From Bombus terrestris (lineage: Eukaryota > Arthropoda > Insecta > Hymenoptera > Apidae): a DNA stretch of 64,000 bases. A program made the position numbers and the translations under genes. Shown here in pieces: positions 10,973 to 24,751 of this stretch. The notes beneath the pieces are model-generated. The model was not told the origin of the DNA. It made no database searches and worked only from the letters and a program-made list of their open reading frames with translations. Within the stretch, counting starts at the first letter, position 1. Every line of letters begins with the position of its first letter. Where the stretch lies: the NCBI RefSeq assembly GCF_910591885.1, contig NC_063272.1:12846364-12910363 (forward strand), in the 5' to 3' direction.

Positions 10973-13900
10973 TTTAAGTTTTCGCGATAATCGACAGATA
11001 TCATGATTTTGGTTTTTCGATAAACAATCGTGTCATGAGTTGCGCCAACGCTACTACAGTTCTTTTGTTCAGGGCAAACCTGAAACTTGAGAGTTAACGA
11101 GCTCGCGATAATGCATCCAGAAATGAAACGTTCGCGCAGCTTTTGATACAGCCTGTATAGAAGCGCACGGGCGGCAAACAGGCACGTAGATCGAAAGGCA
11201 AACAATCAGAAGTTTACTGTCGGTGGCCGGCTTTCTCGTGCGCTACGCGTGTCGTTAAGTATGCGACACGTATAGTATACCTACACCGAGGCGCACGGTC
11301 GTAGAAAGGCCGTTTGAAGGACAAGGGTCATGTCTGACGCCGATATATATACGCGACACGGCCACTGCCTTTACTGCTGCTTACCTTTACCGTGCAATCG
11401 CTGACATGTGCGTGCGCCTTTCTTCGTTTCTGCCACACTCCTGCTCCAACTGCATATCACAGCGAAATGGTTCCACGAAATCTTTACACGAATATTAACC
11501 TTCGTAAAAGCTACCATAGGTGAAAATCCAACCCGGTAAATGTTTAATTAATAATACAGATGATAGTGATGACAATATATAAAATCCAAGTCAGAACATT
11601 AGGAATACCATATATGTATAGCGGCTACAAAATTCGTGCCGTTTAATGATACTTTCGTATGATTATAAAAATTCGCTCTGATTATAAAATGATTATAAAA
11701 ACGCTCTTAGAATGAAACATAGAACTTGATAAATGGTACAACACGCTTCATTGGAGAATAAATATATTTTTGTAGGCACTGTAATAATAAAAATACTGTT
11801 ACGTATAACTGGAGAACCAAGGCCAAGGTTATGCGTATATAGAAAAATGAATCAGACCTTAACAACGTATTTTCAAGCTCGTCAAGATCGATAAGATGTC
11901 ACCTGTTCCAAATAATCACCACCCGATGTTATTAGAATAGAGAAGCAGAAAGATCTCTATCGTGTAATTATCATGGGAAACTGGATTTTTCAAATACACG
12001 CTGCGATACCTCTGGAGAAATGGCGCAGCTGAGACAAGTTCGTGACTCTTTTTTAAAAATCAGGGCGAGGAAAATTTAGCTTGTCGCCTGCGGTTCCACG
12101 GAGAATTTCGAGCGGAAAGAGATGCCTCGCGTATATTTACGATACGCGTTATCGCGCGAAACAACAAGCACCACTATTAATAACAATTATATATCAGCAG
12201 GCCGGTATGCTATTTTCTTCGCATTCCCGCGATTCTTTCGTTCTCGATAGAGGCGCGTGTGCCGACTACGATCCGCGATCGCACGCACCGTGTGCATCGT
12301 GCGTGCGTACACGCGCGCGTGTATCACCAGCGCACCTACATACGTAACGTAGTTAGCCGGCTTGGCCGTGCCAAGGTTGGGAACCTTATCTAAGCTCAGG
12401 GTGTTTGACCCAACTGGGAAAACACATTAGCATTCGACGTCTTGCACTCGTCGTCACACGGTTGCACGCCCGATGCGCGCGATGCTTCATTCACGATCGG
12501 CCTCTGCTCTGGAATTACGAGAAAGTACGCAACTTCTCTTTTCTTTTTTTCTTTCTTTCTTCCTTACTGCGACTGCGTTTCGTAATAGGCGTGGTAAGGA
12601 TAAAGTACTATGTATGGAGAGTTTACGATAAGTGTACAGTTGCTCGTGGAAATGTTCATGAGCTCATGAACGTTTTACGGAACACTTATAGCTCGTGAAC
12701 ACTTACAAAAAAATAGGTATGTTGCGTGTATTGTACGAAATATTTTGGAATGTCGTTGGCACTAGAACGAAACTCGGTTATCGTAATTTTATTAATGAAA
12801 ATCTAAAGTAAAGTGGAAAATATGTATAGAAATTATAGGATGTTTATTACAAGCGTGTATCTCGAAGAGATCGAAGAAATATTGAAACAGTATGTTTGAA
12901 AATTTATTGCGATTATCTCGATCTCGGTTGCAGATCTCTTTGATAACAATTGAAGATACTTCGCGATAGCTAAATTTTAATACACCGCGTAACAAACCTT
13001 TTCAAACAAAACCTGTGACAAATATTTTGTAATTGGAAATACGATAAAAATAAGCAAGATACGATTTGTTTCTTTCTTTTTTCAAAAGTTTGCCACGTTA
13101 TCAGTTAAGAATCATTGCCCCGGCGTCTGACGAGTATCGCCCGCTTGCACTGTCGTTTTAACTTGAAACTTTTGATACGATTAGGGACGTATTTTGGCAT
13201 TTCATTCTACTAAACTCGGCATTGGAATTATTCATTAACCAGCGACGTTGTTATCGATTATCGGCGACTCTGCAATCAATTTCACGATCTCTGGAAGTTT
13301 TGATTGATTTTTTATATCAATTATCTCAGTTCGAACTTCCGTACAAACATTAATGTGGAAAAATTGTGTAAATAATTGTACCAACGTTCTACGAGTATTT
13401 CCCTCGTTTTACAAACTAATTTACCTGTTCAATCGTTTCCGGAACTATCGCATAGACTCGAGCTAAGTTTTCGTTACCTACAGTAGCTACGCATCTCTTT
13501 CGATTAAAAATTATAATCAAAATATATCAATGTAGAAGTTCTGCGAATCTGAAAGTTGCCAATTGAAGAGGCTACATATCAATTTATTTTTTCAAACGTT
13601 AGATCTAAGATATTTTGGTAGATAGTAAAGTGGTAATCTAATAGATACGATTACTATGATAGATTACGAAATATGGCGTTTCATGGTACGGATTCGTAGA
13701 TTTATCGCCAAGGCTGTTTCTGTAGGTCGTGAGAATTTCGAAATATTCCACGATAAAACTCGATGATGCATTATCTGAGGCGGCAGCGGTTAGCCATATC
13801 GGCTGGAAGCATCATCTCGAAATCTGTGATTTCACGATTAGGGAAACGATGTGGACACAGTCTGACCGATACGGATAACCATTAATCCCGGAAAGCTTGA

Positions 13901-16900
13901 GAAGCGAGAATCATAAAACCTCTGTTTTTAATTCGCCGATTAAGCTCCAGACAATTTTCATAGATAAGAATTTATGTCTGAGTTCAGTTTTCCTTCTTTT
14001 CGTAACAGCAAACTGATTAAATTTGAATCTCCAGTATCATAATATATGAAATATGTGGAATCTGTAACGTTTAATTTCTTCAACAAATTAGTAAGAAAAT
14101 TGTATTCTTTTATAAAGAAGGATACATATAGATGTAAAAAGGGAAGGTCTATATCAATAAAAACACTAAATGTTTAGCAATAAATCTTTTATATGTAACT
14201 CATAATTCTGCACTGAATTTATGTAATATATCAATTCGCATTACGATACATATACAAACCACAAGAAATGACAAAATCAAGCAGAACAACGATTTTCTAA
14301 TGAACATTAAAACCATCGGTATACAATGTGTACCATTAATATTATTTATTATTCATGTAATATTACGATTAGAGCGATATGACGGAAACGGATAAGTATA
14401 CGTAATCGTGTTTTTATCCCAATAAATAATAAAATTAATTTTTTCCACAGCGCCTTAGTTTCGGTGTTTCGAACGTGACATGAAATAATACACGCGCTAT
14501 TCGAAACTCAGAAATCACAGTTAGTGTATAGCAGATTTTCGATCGTCCGAACAGGCCAATAAAACGGGTTTGAGTATCTGCCAAATTCTAGTCATCGAAT
14601 TTTCCAATGGTAATAGAAAGAATCCACGTCGGCCGTATCGATAAGTAATCACGTTCAATTTGTCGGATGGTTTTCGTCGACTTCTGGCAAAGATTTCTGT
14701 CTGGCCCCGAACTAATTTCGATGCCGCCACGTGCTGCTTCCTCCCTCGGCCTTCTCCCTTTTCTTCTTTGTCGTGCGCAGAATTTATTAGCAGTCGTTAT
14801 TTACCCCCTACGAATCTTCCGCTGGTACCTACGGCAATGATTTACAGCCGGCCGTTTCTGCGAATTGCCACGCGAAACGTGCTTTTTATACCATTTCAAT
14901 TTATTCCCGCGTCGCGACACCCTCGAATCGGAGCTTTCCGACCAGAAGAGGCTCGGCTATTGAAAATAGTCGCGTCGGGCGCGGATCACACGCACTTAAT
15001 TGCGCTAAAAGCCATCCGTCATCCGGGCTGTTTCCCTCTTTTCTTCGCTTCGCGGAAAGACCCGCGTCCCTTCGTTGATATACAAAGTATGTTTCATTCG
15101 CTCCCTTCTTATTTCGGAGAGAAAATGGTTAATGGATAATGCGGACAAGCGCGAATTAAAGGCGAGTTATAGCCCCCGGGCCTCGCTATACAAGAAGGAT
15201 ACGTTTTATTTGACGAATATGACGAGTAAGAAAGATGAAGGAAAAAGGAAAGAAAGGAATAATGTAGTTCGAAGATGCGTACTAAAGGGTTTGAAATATA
15301 GTTCATTAGGAAATAAATTTTATTTCATTTTAAGAGCCTCCTTCGTTCTTCCATAAAAGAGGTCTTGGCTAAACAAATTTTAACGAATCCTAAATGTGAG
15401 GATGTTTGCTGCGTCTGAAATAGTCTTCGAATGTGGCGAAGGGCAGAATCTACTGCGTTAGTTGCCATTCATACACAGCAGCTAGAAAAATTATTTTTAC
15501 GTACTCTTATTTTCCAATGGAGCGCTTTTTTATTAAATTCTATTATTTATATCCACCTTTCATCTTCATGGTATTAAATTTCTAGTAGTCATATGAAAGT
15601 ACGTACTACCAAATGATGTGAAACTTAGTATATATGCTTGGACTTCATTAGCTAGCATATAAATGCTGTAATAAACAGAATGGTATGCAAAACTACATAT
15701 TCACATAAGCTGAATTCATGTACACGACATTACGGTTTCATGGCCTCGCGAAGTACTAAATACACTAGCCTCCTTTCCCGTTGTCTTTTGCCAGACAATT
15801 CGCAACGCGTGATTCATAATCAATCGCCTAGGTGATTCGAAGCCCCCCCTCAAATGGGTGCAGAAAATTTTTCTAACGGTTTAGAAAACCGTGGACAATC
15901 GCAAATCCACGAGGATCGACTCTTCCGTTGCATACAAATTGCCATGTACGTACGGTAGCGATACAGCCAGGTGTTCTCACAAGAATGTGTGCAGAAATAT
16001 GTTCCAAGACACGGAACAGTATCGTGCAAATTATCTAAAGCATGGACACACAAGGTGTGGTCACTGAGCTGATTTTCAATGACTCAAATATGAATGAGTT
16101 AGATATTAAAATATAAGATTAGTTTAGATGTTCACCGAGGGGGTTTTACTCATAAAGAAGCGTCGGATAAATAATAAAATAATATTAGTAAAGACGATTC
16201 AGTTAAAGATCGCATGATAATTACTATTTTACTCGCATGAAATACAATTTTAACCATTCAAGTATTCTTTATTGATATCACATACCTTGAATATACTAAT
16301 CTAATAATTATTGTTAATTCTGCGTTATCGAACTTCAATTGCCACTGTTAAATTTTTGAAATACTTGATTTTTGAAGCTCTTGTATCATTATAATACCAT
16401 ACTATATGTATAGTAATTAAAAAATGCATGTAATTCATACATAGCTTCACATTTCAACTTCTCATTACGTACATTAACATTCTACAATTCATAAACATCC
16501 TATTTACTTATATCGACTGCTTTAGTAGTAACTTTCACTGTTCTCATTCTTGTTTTTTCGTAAAATGATACCTGTAATTCCTCCTTTTACGAAAGACGCG
16601 ATATTATTAAAGTAATAGATACTTCGTAAATACGGACCTTTGCTAAAGAGAAACCACAAATTCCGAAAAACGAACGAAAAAGAATTTGCATGGAAGAAAG
16701 AAAATTCGGCTACAGTTGGCGGTTTAACGAACGGGGTTGAAGAAAGGCGGTCCTCTTTTAAACGGAAGACGGTCCTTCGAATAAAATCGCTAGACGTATA
16801 ATCTGGTTGGAAGACGTGAAATAATACAGCGTGAGTACACAAACGAGGACAGTTAACTGCAAGCTGCAGCGAATTCCACAATTACTCTTTTATCGTGATC

Positions 16901-18300
16901 TTCAGAGTACCGACCAGAATTGCTTTATTACAGGGCTCAATTTGCTTTCAATTTTCCAGAGTCGCTCGCCGCATAAAAGACGCATGTGAATGTTCAATAG
17001 TATGTATCCGTTGCACGAGCTCATTAGCCTGTAATTTGTCAGGCTCTGTTGACAACCACACGCGAATTACAAAAAGAAAAAAGAAAACTGAAATTGATTA
17101 TTTCAATATGAAATACGTGTGATATTTGTTCAGGTCTGTAACGATATTTCCCATAATTGATAAACCAAAACGTAATAGTTCGAGGTTTAAATGTAAATAG
17201 CAATATTGAAAAGTTTGATAGTAAATTAGTTACATTTGAAACACTGCAACGAGGAAGTTATCGGGACTTGTGATTTTGCTGATGATCAATATTTCTGAGC
17301 TAAATATAGAGTTGAATAATACATGCAACGATAGAAATATCATCGCGATTATATTATGTATTGGTATTTAATAGTTCAGTCACGTAGCAGGATTTATTAA
17401 CGCGTGTACGTGTGTAATTTGGAATTGTTTTTCAATTATTTTCTTTTAATTCTCTGATTAATTTATTTTGTACTCTTGAAATTCTTTAATGTAATTTGTT
17501 TCTTAAGTAATTCGATGAAATCGAGACCTTATGCAATTTGATAATTACAAATAAATAGTATCAATTAAATATAATATAAATAATACAATTTGAGGAATGT
17601 TATCGAGTCTGTTCAAGCATTTGTACAAAATTTTCTAGAAATTTATTTTATAGAATATCCTAATAAAATTATTTTATTGGGATACTCGTTTAAAGATATG
17701 ATAAGAAAATAATATTTGTTGTAGTGGCAAAACAGAACCATGTAATAATATCCTATTGATATTTACACGATATCGTGATATTATAATACAGCTTATCGTA
17801 TATTACGGAACAGTTTTATCACGTGCAATTAGCATATTGCATATCAAGGACAATTGGCCCATTCAGACATCAGAGTGTTTCGCCTCCGTGAATTAATTAA
17901 ACTTGTGTAGTTTGCATACCACGCGAGATGGCAGAACACAATTCGAAAATGAAACGTTTCGTGCCAGTATTTTATGAATAATAAAATTTCTCAAGTAATG
18001 TGAATGCTTATTAAATTATCTATTTAATTGAACAATGGAACATACAAGAAATATTTGCAATGTTAGTTTTATTCGAAAGCAATTTATATACAATGAAGCT
18101 ATAATATTGTTAATGAAATTTCTTTCGATAAAAGCTTAAGGAAGAAATAATATTCAAAAACATGTATTTCCAAAAACTTCTAAGATAGGAAGCTACAGTA
18201 AACAAAACTGTATTTTAAATTTTGATCAAACATTGACTTTCAAAGAGCGATAAATCTGCATCGATATTACCATGGCATATGTAAAAAGATAAAGAAGAAA
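10973..18300. other. Non-coding region with GC-rich islands
   Basis: GC-richer stretches lie at about 11210-11460, 12080-12500 and 14680-15080, separated by AT-rich DNA. The 159-codon open frame at 14660-15139 is the longest in the region but resembles no family I know and lacks supporting splice sites. A perfect 18-base palindrome lies at 12654-12671. No RNA gene or exon is supported. Given the Smad exons downstream on the plus strand, this could be upstream or intronic regulatory DNA of that gene (inference). Confidence 0.4.
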
Positions 18301-18479
18301 TAAAAGCTTTGAAGAAACACGAGTAACGTTCAATGAGAACGGCCTTAAGATTGGAGACACGTGCGTCCGTTCTTAGACGAAGCGCCATGGTTGAATGGCG
18401 CGAGTCACGGGTTTGTCGAAAACGGTTAAAAGCTGGCTGTGGACGATCATAGATAGACACGAAAATTCGTGGTTCGCCG

Positions 18480-18548
18480 CAACGACGACCACAACGACGT
18501 CGACGACGACCACGACCACGAAGGCGACGGCGGCGGCGACGACGCGAC
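18480..18548 (+). repeat. ACG/CGG trinucleotide-rich tract
   Basis: An imperfect (ACG/ACC/CGG)n triplet repeat of about 70 bases lies inside the most GC-rich part of the window (about 18360-19100). The open frame through it would give a threonine/alanine run on the plus strand and an arginine/glycine run on the minus strand, typical of simple-sequence translation. It may lie in a 5' UTR or promoter-proximal island; no coding exon is supported. Confidence 0.7.
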
Positions 18549-20737
18549 AAGCGTCCTTGCTCCAACCACTCGTGCTACTACCGATGACGTAATCGTCGCG
18601 ATACCCCGCAATCTTGGCGCCGCGGTAAACTCGTAATATCTATTTTTATCTGGTGGAAGCAGGGGCTCCGCCCCGTCTCTTCACTCCTCGCACTCACAGC
18701 CACACTAGGACGTAGTCTTCGACACACCCGTGTTCCACCGCCTCTCTTCTTCCTATTCCTGACTCTTAACCTCTAAATTCAGCCTCCGCGCGGAATGACC
18801 AGTCTCTGACCAACTCGTCATACTCAGCTACCATCCTTCTTGTTATCTTCACTTCGCCTTTCTTCGCTTCTTTCGCTCCTCTTATCGTCTGACATGCCTC
18901 TTGTCAGTCTTGTCGCAAACGCTCTGGTAAATTAAGTTCGTCCCGGCACGACAAGATCATTCGATTCGATCAAAATTATGCAGCGACAATTAAACGAGAA
19001 TTACCTACTGTCAAGAAGTGCACGATAAGTTCGCGGATCCGTTGAAAGATGGCGTAAACACGTTCCTGATCGGGAACGGGTTAGGGTAGGTTCGGACGCC
19101 AACGTCGTCGCGGCGACACGTTAATTATAGCAAAAAGTTACGATCGATTTATTGGTCAGGCCGTTCGTCCTCTGCCGGTCTTTTGCATATTTAAAAGCGT
19201 TTTCGATGTTCCTTTTTAAGAACGTCTGATAAAACGGCGCCAATCAGCTCCACCTGTAGTACATCCTTTTATCTGGGTGCCAGTATTCCATGTCCCCATG
19301 AATGTCGACCGGTATCATTAATCATCGGTTAAAACGAAGCAAATAAACACGATTTGGTCAATTTTTGCGATAGCTAAATCGGGTATCACCGACCGATAGA
19401 TGAGCTCTTTACGATGTCTTTTATCTGGATTATTGAAAATAACGTAGAAACTGACTAAGTAAATATTTCTTTTTGTTGAAAACAGCTTTTAAGTCACGTG
19501 AAATACATTTTTTTATATATTTAGAAATTTTTCACTATTAAATCTGTTAATATCAAATGCGAAGTATTGAAAGCAATTTTCTTCTTATATATTTAACACA
19601 GTATCTACTACACATGCTTATATACATGGTTATTGGCGGCGATGATGAAGACTTAAAAATATTATGGGGATCAAATTTTTTTAGGCGCATAACACCGTGT
19701 CTCTCGGGTAAAACTTTTGAAATTTATTCATTGTCGCTGAGATTTTCATCTAGAGTTTCTTTAATCTGGTATTTAGAACGAGATTTTCTATATTTAGGGC
19801 AGCTCAACAAGATGTTTATTTCGATATCAAAGCAAAGAATCTCGAAATCAAAAAGGGGTCATAATTTTGATTTTAGGAGTAAATTTAAGTATCTTTGTAT
19901 TTATATTTAAAATGAAGTATAATTTATGTTTGTGAAAAGATTTTGACGATTTCGAAGTTGACAAGTTGAAAGTTCTATGGCCGTATCCTATCCCATAAAT
20001 ATATGTAACTCCTGGCTTTCTGCGTTGTAGCAGATTCTTTCTCCTTTCTCCGTCTACTCTCTTGTCTACTCTCGAATCTGGCGCCATCGTCCCCACAACG
20101 GTCGGCGAGACGCGTGGGACTTTCCGGCGACAAGTCCTTTATGATACCGCTCGTACGCCCGCAGCCTCTCACCGAGTGAACACTTTTACCAAGAAAGAAA
20201 GACTCCTCGTTAATGACAGATCTCATCTCGTTTCGAGGCATGCCTGTATCGCAATTCGTGGAAGTTCTTCATAAAAACGGTAGATTAAATTCTTTGATGC
20301 CCACGCTATCGAGAACTTTCAATTAACAAACTTACAGTCGTTGGATACAAGTTCCTTTTGGTTCGTAAAGAGGAATTAACAAGAGAAATGATCGTTATTA
20401 AAATTGATTCTTTATGGCAATATATGCTTACCATGAAAATACACTTGATTTGCATGTCATGCCGTTAACATTGTTTTTATGTATTTTATGTATGTTTTGC
20501 AATTAATATAAGTTTACATTGGAATAAGATATAGTGGTATAAAGGATGATTATTATGATCCTTCAATTTATGATTTCTTAAGTTTAATTGGTACATCCTT
20601 ATAAACAGGATAAGGTTGAAAGTCATGATGCATTAAGTTATCTGTATTTTATATGGTAGTTACTAGAAATCATAGTGATGACCAGATCATGGTGGTAATT
20701 ACATATAATTCATAATAATTCTTCTTATCTGTTACAG
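18549..20737. other. GC-rich to AT-rich upstream DNA before the Smad MH2 exons
   Basis: The sequence is CpG-rich to about 19300 and includes TGACGTAA near 18590 and a GGCGCCGCGG word near 18615. It then becomes AT-rich towards the splice acceptor at 20737. I searched by eye for an MH1-like exon or a linker exon ending in the phase needed to join 20738 and found none that holds up. It is probably intron and/or promoter DNA of the inhibitory Smad gene. Confidence 0.4.
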
Positions 20738-21399
20738 GTGAAACAGGACAAAAGGAATGGTGTACATTAGCATATTGGGAATTGGGTGGTAGAGTGGGTC
20801 GCCTCTACCCTGTAGAACCTTCAACAGTAAATGTGTTTGATTCTCTCCATGATGGTGATGGCCTTTGCTTAGCAACATTGGCTGAAAATCATGTTGCACC
20901 GCCTGCTGTCCAAAGAACAAGAAGCAAAATTGGTCTTGGTAAATTCCTTTTATTTTATTAGTAGTACATTATCGTAAAAACATAGAGATATATGCTAGTT
21001 AAAGAAAAGATCTTACGGGAAATAAAGAATCTGAATTATTTATTTGCAGGTTTAATGCTTAGTCAAGAAGAAGATGGTGTGTGGGCGTACAACAGATCTG
21101 AGAGCCCAATCTTTGTGAATTCACCTACTCTGGATGACCCGGAGTCTAGAACACTACTTGTCTATCGTGTGCCTCCAGGCTTTTGTTTGAATATCTTTGA
21201 CCGTACCAAAATTCTACAGCTTCCATATGGCAGCAGTACTACAAGAACGAGCAATCAGGCTTCAGGCTTTGCCTCTGGTCCTGTTGATATCAACTCCGTC
21301 CGCATCAGCTTCGCCAAAGGCTGGGGACCCAAGTACTCAAGACAGGAAGTCACCTCTTGTCCATGTTGGCTCGAAGTACTCCTAGCACCATGCAGGTGA
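20738..21399 (+). CDS. Dad: Inhibitory Smad (Dad / Smad6-7 type), last two exons encoding the MH2 domain
   Basis: Inhibitory Smads bind activated BMP/TGF-beta receptors or compete with receptor-regulated Smads, giving negative feedback in the cytoplasm and nucleus. Two exons are visible: 20738-20938, after acceptor TTACAG and before donor GTAAAT, and 21050-21399, after TTTGCAG. Phases match (two bases at the first exon start; one base shared across the intron). The product of about 183 aa is an MH2 domain: it has WCTLAYWELGGRVGRLYPVE, TRSKIGLG, GVWAYNR, IFVNSPTLD and VPPGF, and ends in CPCWLEVLLAPCR. It lacks the C-terminal SSxS phosphorylation motif of receptor Smads. That, the SKIGLG block and the CPCWLE end point to Smad6/7/Dad. 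The 5' exons (N-terminal MH1-like region and linker) were not found and may lie far upstream or outside the window. Dad versus Smad6 naming is orthology by inference. Confidence 0.9.
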
Positions 21400-23100
21400 T
21401 CCCTACAACTCATTACGAAGGTATACAGTCTCGTCCGTTTGCGCCTCTTCTTCCTCCTCGTCGTCCTTCAAGAGGACCGATCTGTGAAACTGACGCAGCA
21501 ACGACGAAGCTCCGTCCCAAAGGCTGCCAACGGATACTCATACGATGTGGATCGCCGCCAGCAGTCTTACCAAAGTACGCCGCCATACATCCAGGAACAG
21601 CGTCGTTTTATAAAAACAGGGAAAAACGAGAATCATTTGACAAGAACGTTTTATATTCTTGTGCCTACGAACGGAGCATACACAGTTTATACGTGGTACT
21701 CGATTATCATTAATTTTGTAACTCGACTATATTGTATCGCAATATTCTTCTTGATCGGTCAATGATACTGTTGTACTTTCTTGATAATGTTAAATGAGAT
21801 TTTATAAAAAGTGAGGCGGTGGTTTTCCGCTAGGTCTAGTCAGTGGTATTTAACATTTTTAGGCTTGACGCTAATATGTCTTGCATTAAGAATAACATAA
21901 TATAAACAATATTAACTAAAATCAGGGAAAGTGCGAGAGTAAAATTGACGTGTCAATACAGTCGTTTTTCACGATACAGTCGTTTTTTCATGGTATTGAT
22001 CATAAGTTTTAATGTTTGTACTGTCTGGCCATGTCCTCGTTTATGATTAATCATTGTACTGCAAGGAAGCAGAAACTTGGGCTTCCGATAAGGTCTAGTC
22101 AATGGTGTTTGAGAGTAAGAAAAGCTCGTTAATTGCATGGATTTTAAAATCTATTTAAATTATCAAGAAACGAGAACACTGCCAACAGAATCAAAGGAAG
22201 TACTTAGCGTTTTATGTTACCTTCAAAAAGACTTTTACTTTAATAATGAAAGTAATATTATTTGTAGTATAAATTTCCTGCTTTTAGATTGAATTTAATT
22301 GAATACGAGAAAAGGTTTGTTGGTTCAAAAAATAATAAGAATTCACTCGATTTGGAGATATTTTTGTTGGTTCATTGATTATTTAATTCAATGACAGAAG
22401 TCCCTAACCAATAACGGAATTAAACATGTAACTTTTGTAAGGAGGTCACAAAACTTTTCTCAATATATTTCCTTATTTTAATATATATTAAGATGGTATT
22501 TCAGCGCTGAATTGTATAATCTTGTAATGAAGTTTCATCGATATTCAAATGTCGTGTACCACGAGTACTGTAGTTGTCTCCGATCGTCGTTCGGTGCTGT
22601 ACATACATATATGTACATACACTGTGCCTTCCCAGCTTCCTTCGTGGTGCAATGCACGAGTGATAGAACGAATGTGTGTGTGCATGCGTGCGTGTATCTA
22701 AGGAAAGCGAAAGAAAATGAGAGAACTTCGCGTGCCAGCTACGTTTCGCACCAAAATGCCCAAGAGCTTCATACTGCAGTAATACGATACTGTGATAAAA
22801 GTTCGAACCAGGTCTCTTTTTTCCTTCCTTTTTTTTTCGGACGCGTTTATGAAGCACCAACGATAAACTAAAAAAGCAATCAATCCATTAAAATGTGTAT
22901 ATATACGCAAAGAGAGACAAAACGTATGCTTAATAAACAATAGTCCATAGACTCGAATCTAGAGGAAATGTTAAATTTATATAAAGAAGTACCGTTTTCT
23001 CGTTTAATTTTGTACAGTCTTAAGAGTAAACAAAACTAGTGTAAGTGAGTGGAGTTTTACAAATTTTATCGTGAAAAAGTCTTCATTAAGATCCGCCTCC
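21400..23100 (+). other. Probable 3' UTR of the inhibitory Smad gene
   Basis: This follows the TGA stop ending at 21399. The first 200 bases are GC-rich and open in two frames, including the frame continuous with the Smad. The sequence then becomes AT-rich. An AATAAA hexamer lies at 22932-22937 and could be a polyadenylation signal, but several other A/T-rich hexamers exist further on. The true 3' end is not fixed by the sequence. Confidence 0.4.
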
Positions 23101-24717
23101 AAATCCGAATGCGTATAGAGCGTGAAAGAAGAGAACTACTCATGTAATGCAGGTTGAGCGGTTTGCGCATAACAAAAGTCGAAAATACATGACTGTAAGA
23201 GAAGGAAGAGTGTGTAAAACGATGATGTTATGTATGTGCATACGATTTAATATGTACCACCAGTCATACGTATTCATTCATACGCATACGCAACACAAGC
23301 ATCTATAAAACACAATCGACTGATCGTTTCTTCTTTTCTTTTTTTCGAGCCGTTAGTTACTTTCTTTTTCGTACAGCCGTTTTTATCGGTATAGAAACGT
23401 ATACATACATATGGATCGTGATCTATTACGATACGATCTTGTGTGACACGCCGAACGATAATATTGTGATGCGTATATTGTCGCTTAAATGTTATATATT
23501 AATATGTATACGTATGTATACAGAAATGTTTATAGGTAGCTAGCTATATCTATTGCAACGGAGTGATTCTCTGGCCTGTATGCGATGTTAGAAAATTGGC
23601 ACTCTTAAGAATACATAATAACCGTAGTGTCGTTCTTCGAAGTACCGTTAAACAAAGGAAATGTTAATCTCTTCGGAAGAAACTTTTGTAAGCGACCATA
23701 ACCATGAGAATGTATTCTTAATACGCCATGCGTATAGTCATATCGCGTACAGGCCTAAGAATCGTCATGATGAAAATTGTAACGGCAAGAAGGAAATTTT
23801 TTGTCGAAAAGTCGTCCATCTCGGACAGGTACGTTGCTTTTTATAGCCTTTTTTTGTCGCGGCTCTAACTTGCTGTTATAGTTGAGGTTGGCTCATCGCT
23901 GGAATTGAACCAAACGCGTGCGGTCAGTCTGAAGCGATTGTTCGAAATGATCTTCACGTAAACATGGAGCGCAATAACGGTGGTCCATATAATTTGTATA
24001 AATATTTTATTTTCTTTCGTAAAGATTCGATTAAAAATAAGTTTACTTATTTTGTGAATTATATAACCTCATTTCGCAAGTCAGGAAATAAGCATTCTAC
24101 GTTGACAATCCTTTGCAAATTTCTTTCGATATAAACAGACGACGAACGATTTGGTCGTTCCTACTCGTTGATTGTAATACCAAGACACAGTTGTTCCCAC
24201 AGCATTACGCCAGAAAAGAAAAGGATGTATAGTTAACGGTGTACTTAACGATATTTTGTAACTGAACGTATGCAAGTTGAAATTTTGCTAGACTCGGTCA
24301 TAATCGTAGTCTTGTTAAAATTAGGTGACGATTGTTAAAGAAAAGATATACATCTTAACGGACGAAATATTTATTCGTAATCTTCTCAGAATAAATAAAA
24401 CGATTAGTTTGTATATAAAAAAGAAAAGGAACACGAAATGTAACATCCTTTGATACCTACATCTTGCTTTATTGAACGAAAAATCGATCGATCGTTCGTT
24501 AAAAATAATTTCATTTTCACGTCGTTCATTTAACACTTATTACTAATTATAATATATGTATATTGTAAAAGTTGTTTATTATAAATTATTATAAATTTAT
24601 TATAAATTAACGTCTTGAATAAGACAAAAGGTATTGTATTGTCGATAAAAGACCAGTTAAGCCGCGTTTAAACCTATTTCTCGGATCAATTCATATAGCA
24701 GCATGGATAATATTCAA

Positions 24718-24751
<34 letters not shown>

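Noticed and set aside
10751..11205. Minus-strand open frames of 69 and 116 codons
   Set aside because: They lie on an arm of the foldback element, and similar peptides arise from both arms, so they are element sequence rather than a gene.
14660..15139. 159-codon open frame, plus strand
   Set aside because: Longest frame upstream of the Smad exons, but its composition follows a GC-rich island, it shows no domain, and no partner exons or phases fit.
18395..18592. Frame with a threonine run, considered as an N-terminal Smad exon
   Set aside because: The run is translation of the ACG/ACC triplet repeat; there is no MH1 feature, no donor in phase with 20738, and the frame ends at a stop.
22501..22871. 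119-codon open frames on both strands
   Set aside because: They mirror each other over the same probable 3' UTR sequence, are of low complexity and match no domain.
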